DNA of 64,000 nt from Ichthyophis bannanicus (GCA_033557465.1 CM066031.1:1442246163-1442310162); one strand, 5' to 3'; numbered from the stretch's first letter, positions 1-11,720 are shown. Made by a program: numbers and translations. The notes: generated from the sequence alone by a model not told the origin.

Positions 1-364
1 CTCTCTTATCTCTCCCTACACCCCACCTCAGGAACTCCACTCTTCTGACAAATCGCTTCTATCTGTTCCCTTCTCTTCTATTGCTAATTCCAGACCGCTC
101 CTTTCACCTTGCTGCTCCTTACACCTGGAACAAACTATCTGAGTCTGTATGTCAGGCGCCTTCTCTGACCCTTTTCAAATCCAAGCTGAAACTCACCTCT
201 TCGCTGCTGCTTTCAGATCTTGACTCATCTGATCTCCTTGTGTTTCTCTGTGTTGTCTGTCTTGAATAGCTTGTAAGCTCTGATGAGCAGGGACTGTCTC
301 TTACATGTCTGTGCAGCGCTGCGTATGTCTTGTAGCGCTATACAAATGCTTAGTAGTAGTAGTA
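1..364 (+). mobile_element. L2-type LINE, 3' end (C-terminus of ORF2, 3'UTR, TAG tail)
   Basis: The stretch at 81-269 encodes the extreme C-terminus of an L2-type LINE ORF2, seen as an AP-x-TWNKL segment followed by SLTLFKSKLK. The homologous copy at 25.1-25.4 kb reads SLTLFKSRLKTHLF. The noncoding end (TGTAGCGCTATACAAATGCT) and a TAG-repeat tail ending near 364 match the tail of L2-a at 25.5-25.6 kb almost exactly. The element enters from outside the window, so its 5' extent is unknown. It is a non-autonomous fragment here. The reading frame departs from the usual KTHLF ending, so the copy is mildly decayed. Confidence 0.85.
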
Positions 365-1723
365 CAAAAAGGTCCAAACAAGTACTTAGATGACATTTAC
401 ATGTGCTTCAGAGAAAGCGTAAATGCAGATGTCTACATTTTATGTAGATGTGTATTTCCTTTGCAAAATAGGAAATGCATGTATACTGCCAGAGCACACC
501 CCTTTGGGAACTATGTGCACTGCGGACATACACAGATGCAAGTGGTAGCCTTTCAGAAATTGCTATTTAGACAATTTGGGCCATTTGAACAAGTAAATCT
601 GACATTTACACATGCAAACATGCAGGCCTTTTAAAACAACCTCCATTATTCTCATTACCAAAATAAAAAAAAAAAAGAAGACAAAAACAACATTCTTCAT
701 TTTTCCAATTTCTCTCCCCCTTCCTTCTTCAGTCTATAATGGCCTGTAAATAAACAATGAATATGCATTATTCTATTAACTCAAAGAGAGGAAACGAGGA
801 ATTCCAAAGCTCTGAGTAAATTAAGATTTTCAAAACAGTTTGTGAATCAGAAAAAATAGAAGTATGCTAAGCTATAAAAGCATGGGGAAATTTACTTTTC
901 TACCACATTTATCTCTTTGTCTTAGTACTATCCCCTCACTGTATTTTACTAAATAAAAATTCTAAATGTATCTTGTACAAATCTAATGAAGCAATTATAC
1001 TAATAGCCCCACAGGGAATGAAGCAGAGCATCAAGAATGCAATCCCTTAAACTACCACCTCTGGGAATTTTGTAGCCAGACTGGATATGGAGTTAGAAAT
1101 CAGATGGTAAATCTATTAAGTATAAACCCCTCAATTCACATAAGCAGAATTAATGTACCCAGCAATCAAATACAGATGGACATTATCTTGGAAAGGGACC
1201 AGAGGCACCAAAGTAGAAAGGAAGATATAGAAGGAGCTACTGTATTTCTTAATAATAAATCTGTTGCATGGTTTACTGTGAACAGATATTGTTCCAGGAA
1301 ACTGTATTAACAAAGGGGTCTTTTGCAGAATTTTGTAGGCGGTTGGAGGGGATGGAAGGGGAAACTGATCTCATAATGTCTATCACAGCTCAGCAGTTGA
1401 TGTGATCTTTTTACATACATTAAGAAAAGTATAATTTCAGAAGCAATACTCATCAAAATGCTTTTTTGCAAGTCTTATTTAGAATGTTATAGCTGTAGGA
1501 AAAAGAACATTAATAAGATCAGTAAACTCTTAAAACAGACAGGAAACTAGGTAATGTTTCCTTTGATGTCTTTTGGGGGTAATTTAATTTGTACACGATT
1601 TCATGGGGGGGAGGAGGGGGAGAACAAGTTCTTTTATATTAATATGACAATGAAATTCAGACTGGGAAAAAAAACCCATCTTCCTTTATTTTTTTAAAGT
1701 AGTTTTCTGCATCATAATGTTCT
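365..1723. other. AT-rich anonymous DNA, no gene seen
   Basis: Short open frames only, none with a recognisable domain or biased composition. A-rich runs lie near 663-690. I see no repeat family that recurs elsewhere in the window. Confidence 0.5.
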
Positions 1724-1799
1724 TAAGGGGGATTTCAATGGGGATGTGGCTCCGATATCGGACAGAAGCCACTACCGCTGTTTAGTAAACATACCCCTA
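1724..1799. repeat. Short inverted-repeat (MITE-like) element, diverged copy
   Basis: A segment from about 1748 to 1799 shares GGCTCCGATAT and CTGTTTAGTAAACA with the 87-bp palindrome at 39487-39573. The left half is a degraded complement of the right half. No coding capacity. Confidence 0.5.
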
Positions 1800-2515
1800 A
1801 GTCTTCTCCTGCTTCCTTTCCTGATTTTCATTTCCACAACTTTTCATTCTGTGCATCTCTTCATCTCTTCATCTGTTTCTTTTGCAATCATTTTTTCATG
1901 TCCCCTTTTCTCTTGCCATATTTTTCATCCATCTCCCCCCACCATCTTTCTCCCTCCCCTCAGCCTTTATCTCCTCCTTTTCACTCATTCCAATCATGTC
2001 ACTCTCTCCTCATTCCATCATTCCATCTATTTTCCACTTCTTCATCTGTCTCCCTCCAGTCCTTTATCTTCCTTCTCTCCCAATCCCTCTCTTTGATTAC
2101 TCAGCCCAGTTTTTCTCAGTTTCATTCCTTACTATTTCCTTCCCCTTTCTCTTTTAACACATTACAGGTTTTCTTCCTTTGCCCAGCCCAAACTCACTGC
2201 CCTCACCCTCTCTCCATTCTCATTTATCTGTGTTTCCCTCTTTCTACAGGCTCATCTCTTTCATCTTGGTTCCTTCTTCCATCTCTTTCCTTTATTTCTC
2301 CCTCCTTTGCATCCTTCTTTTACCTTCCCATTCCATTTTCTCCCCTTCATCCAAATCCTTTTCTGATTCCACATCTCCCCCTCTCTCCATTCAATGTATT
2401 TCCGTCCCTCACACTCTGCTTCATTCCTCTCTCATCTCTCACTTTGCACCTAGTTTAATCCCCACTCCTCTTTCCTCAACTTGATTCATGGTTCCCTCAC
2501 TTCCCTGCCACCCAT
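1795..2515 (+). repeat. Pyrimidine-rich low-complexity tract
   Basis: About 700 bases that are overwhelmingly C and T on this strand, with TCTCC/CATTCC-like irregular repeats. Open frames of 90-190 codons here are Ser/Pro/Leu/Phe-rich by-products of composition, not genes. It abuts the 5' truncation point of DIRS-A. A comparable tract lies at 47.7-48.0 kb, ahead of the minisatellite. Confidence 0.8.
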
Positions 2516-2537
2516 TTGATCTCTCCACTCAGGGTCT

Positions 2538-3270
2538 TTGGACCTCACAGGAGGTTTCCCTTCACATAAACCTCCTAGAGCTGAGAGCCATTTTCAATGC
2601 TATTCAGGGCCATCTCAATGCTTTCAGGGCCATCTCAGCAACAAAACCGTTCTAGTCCAAACCGACAATCAGGTAGCTATGTTCTATGTGAACAAGCAAG
2701 GCAGAACAGGCTCTCTGTCACTATGCAACGAAGCTTTGTGACTATGGGCCCTCGCCAGAGAGTTATAAATTCACCTGTTTACGGTATACCTTCCGGGCAT
2801 TCAAAACTTGTGGGCAGACAAACTCAGTTGAATACTGCTGCCACACGAGTGGTCCCTCCACTCATACCAGCTTGCTCGAGTGTTTCGAATCTGGGGAACA
2901 CCAGATATAGACCTCTTTGCAAGTCCACAGAATGCCAAACTTCCCCGATTCTGTTCCAGAATTCCGGCTCAAAACTGTCAGGCAAGAGATGCTTTCCTAC
3001 TCCATTGGGGACAGGACTTCCTCTATGCCTTCCCACCCATTCCCCTCATTCCCAAGACTTTATTCAAACTTCAGAGAGACAGAGGTCGTATGATACTCAT
3101 AGCTCCACATTGGCCACGGCAAACGTGGTATCCTCTTCTTCTGCGTCTCTCTCAAACCACTCCTCTGGAGTTGGGGAATGCTCCAGATCTCCTGTCGCAG
3201 GAGGACAGATCTTTACTGCATCCCAATCCCCAGTCCCTACATCTCAGGGCCTGGTTACTGAAAACCTAGA
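2538..3270 (+). pseudogene. DIRS-A pol fragment: RNase H domain and pol C-terminus
   Basis: The RNase H core is visible as VLVQTDNQVAMFYVNKQG around 2652-2705, followed by the CNEAL helix. The catalytic Asp-Asn is in TDN. An upstream HINLLELRAI segment lies in another frame, so a frameshift separates it from the TDN motif. Downstream, the DIDLFASP and LLHWGQDFLYAFPPIPLIPKTL segments, in a further frame, are the conserved linker that precedes the recombinase in this family and match DIRS-B. In an intact element the product would degrade the RNA strand during reverse transcription. Here it is truncated at the N-terminus and frameshifted, so it is not functional. Confidence 0.8.
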
Positions 3271-4305
3271 ATTCCAGGATGTTAACCTTTCTCAACAACT
3301 AAAGGATATCCTCTTGGCTTCCAGAAAACCCTCCACAAGACGTTCCTACACTTTCAAGTGGAAAAGGTTCTCTATCTGGTGTTCACAAAAGGGACTTAAC
3401 CCCCTTTTAGTACCTATAGAGTTGCTACTAAAGTATCTTCTACAATTATCAACTTCTGGTCTGAAGACCAATTCAGTTAGGGTCCATCTTAGTAATATTG
3501 CTGCTTTTCATAAACCTTTCGATGAACAACCTATTTCCTCTGATCCACTTATATCAAGATTTATGAGAGGCCTACTTTTAACAAAACCTCCCATTAAACA
3601 CGACCGGTGGCATGGGATCTAAATCTTGTTCTTGATCAGCTTATGAAACCGCCCTTTGAACCTTTAGCCACTTCAGACCTAAAGTTTCTTTCATGGAAAC
3701 TTATTTTCCTAATTGCCATCACTTCTGCGAGACGCATTAGTGAATTACAGGCGTTAGTAGCTGACCCTCCTTATACAAGGTTTCACCATGATAAAGTAGT
3801 CCTCAGGACTCATACTCACTTTCTGCCAAAGGTGGTTTCACCTTTTCATTTAAACCAGTCGGTTTATCTTCCTATATTCTTCCCTAGGCCTCATGCCTCC
3901 AGTGCAGAAAGGAATCTTCACACATTGGATTGTAAAAGAGCCTTGGTTTTTTATCTCCAAAGAACTAAGCCACATAGAAAATCTTCTCGGCTTTTTGTGG
4001 CTTTTGACTCTAGTCATTTCGGACTTCCAGTTTCTAAAAGAACTCTGTCAAATTGTATTGCAGATTGCATATCCTATACATATCAGAGTAAGGGACTTTC
4101 TCTCGAAGGCCATGTCACGGCTCACAATGTGAGAGCAATGGCAGCCTCAACGGCTAACCTTCATTCTCTCTCTATTGATGACATCTGCAAAGCAGCCACT
4201 TGGACTTTGGTACATACCTTCACAGCCCACTATTGCTTAGACAAGGACTCCCATCAGGATGCCTCATTTGGCCAGGCTGTTCTACAACATCTCTTCCATA
4301 CTTAA
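3211..4305 (+). pseudogene. DIRS-A tyrosine recombinase (YR), one frameshift
   Basis: The core-binding part (ASRKPSTRRSY, TNSVRVHLSNIAA) lies upstream of about 3600. The catalytic part continues in another frame from 3607 (WDLNLVLDQLMKPPFEPLA) to the TAA at 4303-4305. The catalytic residues of a DIRS recombinase are all present: Arg in SARRISELQAL (about 3727-3750), the His-x-x-Arg of AHNVRAMAAS (about 4120-4146) and a candidate nucleophilic Tyr in TAHYCLDKD (TAT at 4231-4233). A single frameshift near 3600, where PPIKH runs out of frame, is the only obvious lesion in about 360 codons, so this is a fairly young copy. The family role is integration of the circular cDNA. Confidence 0.88.
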
Positions 4306-4407
4306 TACAACTCATACCCACCATCCACAGTTTGGATGCCTAAGGTCCATGGGAGGAAGCATGACCCATCTCACCTGGGTTCACCCCTTGGTATCTTTCA
4401 GCTGGGG

Positions 4408-4777
4408 AGTCCCCATATGTGAAGACTGCATTCCTGCTTGTTCCTGGAGATAGCGTAGTTACTCACCTGTAACAGGTGATCTCCAAGAACAGCAGGAATT
4501 TAGTCTTCACAACCCACCCACCTCCCCTAGGAGTTGTCTCTATCTCTCTCTTTCTCTACTTCTCTCCTCTGGTCTCAGCTATAAACTCATCTGAAGTGAG
4601 AGAGGTACAGAGGCGGGAAGGCAGCATGCATGCGCTGTGGGATGCTCCCAAAAGCTTTCCTATTGGATGCTGGAGAGCGTTCCTGCGCGGGCTTTGTCGG
4701 TACCGATGATACCCATATGTGAAGACTAAATTCCTGCTGTTTCCGGAGATCACCTGTTACAGGTGAGTAACTACGCT
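4408..4777 (+). repeat. DIRS-A internal complementary region and right inverted terminal repeat
   Basis: Downstream of the recombinase stop, CATATGTGAAGACT...TTCCTGCTTGTTCCTGGAGATAGC runs straight into GTAGTTACTCACCTGTAACA. The second block returns in inverted orientation at 4716-4777, ending in GTTACAGGTGAGTAACTACG. The junction joins complements of the two element ends, which is the arrangement expected of a DIRS internal complementary region. The arms enclose about 200 bases with a pyrimidine-rich stretch. The same structure is seen at 14266-14640 and 11384-11720. Confidence 0.85.
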
Positions 4778-6881
4778 TTATATGTTGGTTCAACAGGAAA
4801 GTACATGTATTTGTTTTCCATACTGGAAGATGATTCAGTCAACTTCATTAACAATTTCAGAACAATAAGATGAAAAGTACATAATGTAAGCTTTGTGTGC
4901 ATTACTGCAGTTTTGAATACCTCCTTGTGATTCTGTTGTCTGATGTGCATACTGGAACTTACAATTAATTTATCAATAAAAATCTCCATATTCTAATCAT
5001 CTGGCAGGATATTAATTTTCATTTGGCCTAATAATTCACAACTTTAGCCAGTCCTATTATACTTCAAATAAAAGAAATAAATAATTTTAAAATGTTACTT
5101 CACAAAGAAGGCTTTCACATTGACAGACTACTGAGTAATGCCTTGCATAGCACACACACATACCTTCATTTTATGCATAGGGTAATCTCTATATTTAAGA
5201 CTCTTTCAATAAAGTATTTGCTATGTTTGCTTCTTCCTCCAACTATTCACAACAGCAATCACGCAACATGCAATTACACCGCACCTCCCCCTCAGCCCTC
5301 CCCAAGAGTATAACAGCACCAGTTTCCATAATACAGCTCACACATCAACTGCATCCAATATTTCAAGCTGGCCCAAACATTTCAATATTTAATCAGGTTA
5401 AATGTACTGTTCCAGAAAAAATTGTTCAAGAAATAGCATTCTCTATTTTTAACCATTAGTAATGTTTTGACTATTTTATTTATTTATTTTTATTTCTTAT
5501 ATACCGTGCTCTTTTAATCAGTGTGGTTTACAAATGAACAAAATTTAAACACAATGACACAGTCAGCATTGGTTTTTTACAATGAACAGGGAACACAAAC
5601 TTGGCGGTAAAACAGGGTTAACTATATACAGACTAAACAAACAACAATTTTAACCTGCTTTATCAATAAGAAACTGTCAGGATTGGCAATAGGTACAGCT
5701 TCAATTGGGGCTGCCTGAAAAGAGACAGACACATACCAAAGCCTTAAACACCCAGCAACAAAGCCACCCAGGGTGCTAGAAAACATGAGTTCCTTATAGA
5801 AGGAAGGAACCCAATCACCAAAGAAGTGGACTGATTTAAGGATCACCCTTAGGAACTGATGAGGAAGAAGTATTCCTAACAACTTGAATATTGCCATGAA
5901 AATTCACATCACTGCTTTAGCTCTTCACAGTAGCTGTGCTTTATCTTGAAGCTCCACAGTGGTTCTACCTCCAGTTATCTTTGTGGCAGAAACCCCTACC
6001 TGCTTCTCTCATGCCCAGTCTAAACTGAGAGACTATGTATACAGTCCTACATGTGGAGTTTATTCTTAAGGGATGAACTCTGCTAAGGAGCAAAACAGAA
6101 ACAAAATTAAGATATACTATGCATGAACGTATTTCCACCTTTATACCCCCCTTTTCTCTCCCCTATTTCCACAGAATGGTGGATTCATGTTATTACTGTC
6201 TAGAAGAAAATGCAAAAAAAGTGTAGCGTAATATGTTTGGGATGCAGAAATCAAAGAACAGTATGTGATGGTGAAGGAAGACATGGATTACCGGATGTGT
6301 TCTAAGCAAGAGAGATATTTCAGGGTAACCTTATCCAGTAGTTTAAAAAAAAAAAAAAAAAAAGAGGTGGCGGTGATGGGGTCCAACAGGCTTTTCAGAA
6401 TGCTCTGTAATTTCAGGTTTTCCTACGAGTGCTACTTGACTATTTGACAGTCTATTCCTTCTTTCTTCTCCTCCCACTAGGTTCTCTTTCTGGCTCTGGC
6501 ACAATAAAGACATGCATGACAAAGAAAATAAACCCTTAACACCAAAAGAAAGGAGACACTAGACTGTCCTAGATTCACTTGAACAAAAGATCCATTTGAA
6601 GCAGCTGTTCACTTTTCCTACCAACCTCCTTGGACTTTTGAATAATCTTCCCTTTGAATCCAGGGTGAGGCACCAAGATCCGTTTTCCTTCCTTCCCCAT
6701 CTCCTTGAGGTTCTTCACTGTCCGCTTTTTCTATTCTGCTGGCAGGGACATGCAGGAGGAATTCTTTCTTGAACTCTTCCCTACTTTAAACTCTTTTTTT
6801 CTTATTATCTAAATTTATCTTATATTTGTTCCTGCGACTGTTCACAGATATAAAGTATGACTTTCCCTTCAGGACGATGCA
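4778..6881. other. Anonymous DNA, no gene seen (contains one LINE tail)
   Basis: Mostly AT-rich unique-looking sequence with an A16-class homopolymer near 6343-6362 and a LINE tail at 5474-5640. Open frames are short and show no recognisable family. I see no RNA gene or promoter that I can support. Confidence 0.5.
5474..5640 (-). repeat. AAATA-tailed L2-type LINE 3' end (reverse orientation)
   Basis: Read on the minus strand, the segment ends in a degraded version of the hairpin ACCGCAC-TGAT-(loop)-GCGCGGT followed by TATAAGAAATAAAAATAAATAAA. This is the 3' terminus shared by the LINEs at 49.8-51.6 and 52.7-55.8 kb. Mismatches in the stem suggest an old copy. Confidence 0.65.
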
Positions 6882-7376
6882 AAAAAAGCGTAGTTACTCA
6901 CCTGTAACAGGTGATCTCCGGGAATAGCAGGAATTGAGTCTTCACTTATGGGTGAGATCGGCACTGACAGAGCCCGCGCAGGAACGCTCCCCAGTGTCCT
7001 ATAGGAAAGCTTTTGGGAGCATCCCACTGCGCCTGTGCTGCTGCTACCTGCCTTTACAACTCTCCCTCCTCAGTTGGGTTTGTAGCTGAGATAAAAGAAG
7101 AGAAGGAGAGAGAGAAAGAGCGATACAACTCCTAGGGGAGGAGGGTGGGTTGTGAAGCCTCATCAGTCACCACCGAGCATAGATTTGCCATGGAGGCAGC
7201 CATTGCTCGTACATTGTGTGCTGTGACATGACCTTCAAGAGAAAGTCCTTTACTCTCATAGGTAAAAGAGATACAGTTTGCAATCTACTTGGAGAGTGTT
7301 CTCTTGGAAACTGGTAGACCCAGGTCACCCATATGTGAAGACTACATTCCTGCTTGTTCCTGGAGGTCAAGCATAG
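6882..7376 (-). mobile_element. Internally deleted mini-DIRS (non-autonomous derivative)
   Basis: Left end reads GCGTAGTTACTCACCTGTAACAGG, as at the DIRS-A 3' end. Right end reads CATATGTGAAGACTACATTCC, the complement of the DIRS left terminus. Between them only about 150 bases of the recombinase C-terminal region survive on the minus strand (7167-7310, around the GHVTAHN box, now frameshifted). The gag, RT and RNase H are gone. The unit is about 495 bp and keeps both terminal sequences, so it could have been mobilised in trans by a full-length relative or could have arisen by deletion in place. Confidence 0.75.
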
Positions 7377-7899
7377 CCTTTAAGCATTTTAAGCACACTT
7401 ACTGCTATCGCCAAATGAAGAAAAGAGACGGCCATGCACGAAAACAGCAAAAGAAAAATTAGAACACAATTAACGCCAAGAGAATTGAAAAGTATTTAAA
7501 TTATAGGCAAATGAAATGCACATAATGAAATGGTATGCAAATATTGGCTGCCCCCGATGCAGAGAAATGCGTAAAGGATTTTGCAACCAGCCTTAGCACC
7601 AATATCTTTACACCTGGGTCTGAGGTGGCTTAAGCAGCTTTTAAATTAGATAATAGGGGAAAGCCAATAGTCACCCAAGAGCGCATGGTTCGGAACAATG
7701 TATCCTTGAAGGATACTACCAAAAAAATGAAGCTAGGGCATATCAGTAGAGAGGTTCCAATAAAGACAATAGTAGCCCAAATGCCCTTGAGTACAGAGCA
7801 GACAGAGCTTAAAGATTCCAAATTACCCCTGCCTACTGATAGCCAAATTAATATGAAAAAAAATACAGTCTCTAAAATGCTTGCATACAAATGCTAAAA

Positions 7900-8600
7900 G
7901 TCTAAAAAATAAGATGGGAGAGTTAGAATATATAGCACTAAATGAGAGGTTAGATATGATTGGTAGCTCAGAGACATGGTGGAAGGAGGACAACCAGTGG
8001 GACCCTGTGATAACTGGGTATAAATTATAACACAATAATAGAGAAGATCAAATTGGTGGAGGGGTTGCGCTCTATGTTAGAGAGTGCATTGAGCCACAAA
8101 GGATTAAAGTTTTGCAGGAAACAAAATTCACTGTAGAATCTCTATGGATTGACATTCCATGTAAAAAGGGGAAGGCGTACTATCAACCGCCTGGCCAGAA
8201 TTAACAAATGGATGATGAAATGCTCAAAGGATTCAGGGAAGCTAACAAAAGTTACAACACGGTAATAACAATGGAGGATTTCAATCACCCCGGTATCGAC
8301 TGGGTCAGTGTCGTAGCAGGACATGCTAGGGAGATAAAGTTTCTAGATGAAATAAATGACTGCTTCTTAGAGCAGCTGGTTCATAAACAGACCAGAGGGG
8401 AAGCCTTTTTGGCCCTAGTCCTTAGTAGGACACAAGATATGGTGCAAGAGATAAGGGTGTTGGGGCCATTTGGCAAAAGTGATCATAGCATGATCGCGTT
8501 TGATTTAATAAATGGAGGAAGGACAAGAAAATCCACAGCATTACCATTTAACTTTCAAAAGGGAAACTATGATAAAATGAGGACAATAATTAAGAAAAAA
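7900..8600 (+). pseudogene. CR1 endonuclease domain, multiply broken
   Basis: The conserved pieces are in order: a RLDMIGSSETWWKED block near 7950-7990, a GGGVALYVRE block near 8060-8090, EDFNHPGIDW near 8275-8305 (normally GDFNHPDI), and the SDHSMIAFDL block near 8480-8510. In the family the Asp-Phe-Asn and Ser-Asp-His segments form the active site that nicks target DNA. An in-frame stop at about 8024 and the frame change between the first and later blocks show that it is dead. Confidence 0.75.
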
Positions 8601-8854
8601 CTAAAAGGAGCAGCTGTAAAAGTTAAAGATTTACATCAAGCATGGCACTGTTTAAAAGTACTATCTTGTAAGCCCAGAACAGTTATATTCCATGCTTTAA
8701 GAAAACTGGAAGAAAGGCCAAAAAACTGCCACCATGGTTTAAAGGTGAAGTCACGGAGGCTGTTTTTGCCAAAAAAACATCTTTCAGGAAATGGAAAAAG
8801 GAGCCAAATGATGAAAATTGGAAATACAAGCACTGGCAAATTAGATGCAAGGCA

Positions 8855-9407
8855 TTGATAAGGCAGATAAAGAAAGAATTTGAGAAGAAGCTTGCTGTGA
8901 AAGCAAAAACGCATAATAAAGACTTGTTCAATTACATTCGTAGCAAAAAACCTGTGAGAGAGTCCGTTGGACCATTAGATGATAGAGGGGTAAAAGGGGC
9001 ACTAAGAGGGGACAAGGCCATAGTGGAAAGACTGAATGAATTATTTGCTTTGGTCTTTACTGAGGAAGATGTAAGAATGTTACCGATGTCTGAAATGGTA
9101 TTTAAAGGAGATGCTGCAGAAGAATTGAAAGAAATATCAATACACTGGGAAGATGTATTACAGCTATTTGATAAACTGAAGAGTAGCAAATCACCTGGAC
9201 TGGATGGTATACATCCAAGGGTGTTGAAAGAAATGAAATATGAGATTGCAGACCTAGTATTAGTAATCTATGAACTATCATTAAAATTGTCTGTAATGCC
9301 TGAAGATTGGAGGATGGCCAATATAACGCCAATTTTTAAAAAGGGTTCCAGGGGCGATCCAGGAAACTACAGACCGGTGAGCCTGACATCAGTACCGGGA
9401 AAAATTT
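8855..9407 (+). pseudogene. CR1 reverse transcriptase, N-terminal third
   Basis: An open frame from 8855 carries the CR1 linker and RT start: SKSPGLDGIHPRVLKE near 9184-9230, MPEDWRMANITPIFKKGS near 9297-9345, and GNYRPVSLTSVPGKI near 9360-9405. The catalytic YADD box and everything C-terminal are missing because the element is cut at about 9407. Within what remains the frame is intact for about 180 codons. Confidence 0.8.
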
Positions 9408-10500
9408 TATTTTCACGGGGTCTATTTGTTAATACTCGGCAGAGTTGGCCCAGAGCAATGCCTTCACACCACCATCGGGTTCGGTGACGTCACTTCCTCC
9501 CCCTTGCACCTATTTAAAGCGCAGAAGAGAGACTCAGGGCTCTGCTGGAGGGGCTGTGAGATGACGAGGACGTTCTTCCATATGTGTTGGGAGTGTCCAT
9601 TGATACAGAAGTTATGGAGAGAGGTTGGGCAGGGAGTGCAAACAATTTTGGGAGGGGGCAGGCAGCTAGACCCCGTGGAGGGGTTATTAGGAGTGACAGG
9701 GGGCAAATCTGCTAAGAGGTGGGGAGCACTCCCTGAGATCCAAGTTGCTCCTGGCGGTCCAGGTGACTGCAGCCTGGAAATGGCACCTAGAGACTGGTCC
9801 CAGGATCTCTGACTGGCAACTTAAAGTTGCAGAAGCAGCGAGCTTTGATAAGTTGACCTATGGGTTGCAAGGGAAAATCTGAGGCCCCTATATGTAGGTC
9901 AAAGGAGAGCCTGCCTCATCAAGGATCAGATGGGAGGGGGAAGACCCCAGATGGGTCTCAGGATGAGCTAATCACCCCATAGAGCGAGTTTCCTATACTA
10001 TTCTTAACCCTATAAATTGTCGCACATTGTCAATACACTGAGCTTTTGTTATAATGTTATATTACATATTTGTTCCTTTGAGGTCCAGTTATGGTAAATG
10101 TGCTTGTTCCAGAAGGCACAACGGAGCTAGTGTGTCCACTGCATTGGGTGGATGGGGAGTTTGGGTAATTATCTGCACAGAGGAGGGGGGAGAGGTCCAT
10201 TATGGACTATATTACATGAAAGGGTAGCCTACATATTACTTTACATCAGTGCGAGATCTGGGATGAACTCTGTATGACAAACTACTTGGGCTACTGAGGG
10301 GGTAGGTAGGAGAAGAGGGCAGGAGGCTGGAATGCAGACCTGAAACCTGCAAAGGAGAGTTTTGTTTTTTTAACCCAGACTTCAATGTATGCATATCCCT
10401 ATAAGCTAAAGAATTATCATGGTACCTAGCTCTGTATATGCCAGAGATATTTGTCTTGTTAGTTTTCCACTGCTAATAAAAGTCTTTCTCACAAAGTTTT
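9408..10500 (+). mobile_element. L1-like LINE 3' end
   Basis: Codons around 9555-9640 read TRTFFHMCWECPLIQKLW, the signature of the C-terminal zinc-knuckle-like region of L1 ORF2. It continues through VEGLLGV to about 9730, then the frame is lost. A noncoding 3' region of about 600 bases follows, ending with AATAAAAGTCTTTCTC near 10476-10493, which contains a polyadenylation signal. RT and endonuclease are absent, so this is a short 5'-truncated copy, as is usual for L1. Confidence 0.7.
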
Positions 10501-10699
10501 ACATATAATTATTGGTGACAAAGGGGTATATCTGTGATAAACAGGGGATGGAACAATGTTATTAAATAAGTGTACAAAAGTGAGCTATTTGTGGTTAGCA
10601 TGTTGAGCACAGTGGGAGGTAGTAGTTTGGTAGTGTAAGGCCTCTGTCTCATGTGGACGCTGGCTGTAGTAGCTGATTGACAAGTCATGATCACATGAC

Positions 10700-11290
10700 A
10701 TCAAACCCCCAATGTCAGAAGGTAGAGGGGGGGGGTCTTATTCATGCTGTGAGTCTAGGCCAAAGGATTCAGCGAACAGGTAGATCTTCAGTCCTTTCCG
10801 GAAGTCAGCAAGATCATCTAAAGTCCTTAGCTATGCAGGTGAGTTTGTTCCAGATGGCAGGTGCATTGAGGGTGTAGGCGCAGTTGCATGTCACCTGGTT
10901 ACTCTTAACTCTTTGGGGCGGTATGATGAGGAGATTCTGGATGGCATGCCTTTTTAACCTGTCACTTCTGGTTGTACTTCTAAATAAATATAAATACAGC
11001 TAAATAAATAAATTCTGGTTAGCGTTATTAGTGAAGTGGGCATTCTGCTGACTGCTTGTGAATCACCTTAAAAGTGGTATCACATTGCCTTGTACTTGAT
11101 TCTGGCATGAATGGGGAGCCAGTGTAATTTTAATATGGGGGTAATGTAAGCGAGCCATGGAGCGCCAAAGATGATTCGGACAGCAGTGTTTTGAGCTAGA
11201 TGAAATGGGTAAAGTGCATTCTTAGGTAAATCATGACATATATGTTGCTATAGTCTAGTGTCAGGTTCAGTATCCATTTCTGGAGAATTC
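10700..11290 (-). mobile_element. L2/CR1-type LINE, C-terminal fragment of ORF2
   Basis: Read on the minus strand, 11270-11080 gives AVRIIFGAPWLAYITPILK then LHWLPIHARIKYK, the well-conserved end of L2-type RT proteins. Further on, about 10880-10780 gives APAIWNKL and a degraded FRKGLKIYLF block. An AAATA-rich insertion lies near 10980-11010. Several stops interrupt the frame, so the copy is old. Confidence 0.65.
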
Positions 11291-11383
11291 TAGCATCAAC
11301 TACATAGCCCACCCTTCGCTTGCATTTGTGGATCAAAAACCCATGCAGCCTGCCTCAGAAAGTATATCATACAGCAAAAAACA

Positions 11384-11720
11384 TAATTATTTACCTGTAA
11401 CAGATGTCATCCAGATGTCATCACATATGGGTGACATCGGTGCTGACGGAGCCCCGCGAAGCATCTCCCCAGCTTTCAAAGAAAGCCTTTGGGAGATGCT
11501 ACCACGCATATGTGGTCACCTTCCTGCCCAAGGATGCCATCTTGCTCAGATGACATAGCCAGAGCTGACAAAAGATGATGGCAACAATTGTATAGCAACT
11601 CCAACGGGAGGAGGGAGGGTTGTGAGGACCAATTTCTGCTGTTCCTGGAGTACACCTGTTACAGGTTAGTAACTGCGCTTTTTCCAGGAACAAGCAGGAA
11701 GTCAGTCCTCACATATGTGA
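11384..11720 (-). repeat. DIRS-D right terminus (inverted repeat plus internal complementary region)
   Basis: TTACCTGTAACAGATGTCATCC at the left is mirrored by ACACCTGTTACAGG near 11645. It is followed by TTTCCAGGAACAAGCAGGAAG and AGTCAGTCCTCACATATG, the complement of a DIRS left end. The GAGGACTGA wording matches the left terminus of DIRS-C at 39.16-39.2 kb rather than DIRS-A or B (GAAGACTACATT), so this belongs to the second DIRS family. Confidence 0.75.

Larger units (their letters stand above)
2520..4777 (+). mobile_element. DIRS-A: 5'-truncated DIRS-type retrotransposon
   Basis: The copy keeps the RNase H end of pol, the tyrosine recombinase and the complex 3' terminus (internal complementary region plus right inverted terminal repeat). 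It lacks gag, RT and the left terminus. Order, protein sequence and terminal motifs match the minus-strand copy DIRS-B, so the two belong to the same family, which is different from DIRS-C. DIRS elements replicate through a circular DNA intermediate and integrate with a tyrosine recombinase, so no target-site duplication is expected and none is seen. Confidence 0.88.
7640..9407 (+). mobile_element. CR1-type LINE, truncated at both ends
   Basis: The segment carries a CR1-style apurinic-type endonuclease followed by the first third of the reverse transcriptase. It stops abruptly near 9407 at TTATTTTCACGGGG, where an L1-like 3' end begins. CR1 elements normally lose their 5' end, so loss of the 3' half here points to a later deletion or replacement by the neighbouring L1-like sequence. 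Confidence 0.8.

Noticed and set aside
1746..2484. Overlapping open frames of 90-190 codons, Ser/Pro/Leu/Phe-rich
   Set aside because: They lie wholly in a pyrimidine-rich tract and several frames are open at once, so composition explains them.
6530..6840. Possible processed-pseudogene-like Lys-rich translation on the minus strand
   Set aside because: Only about 50 codons bounded by stops, and I could not match it to any protein.
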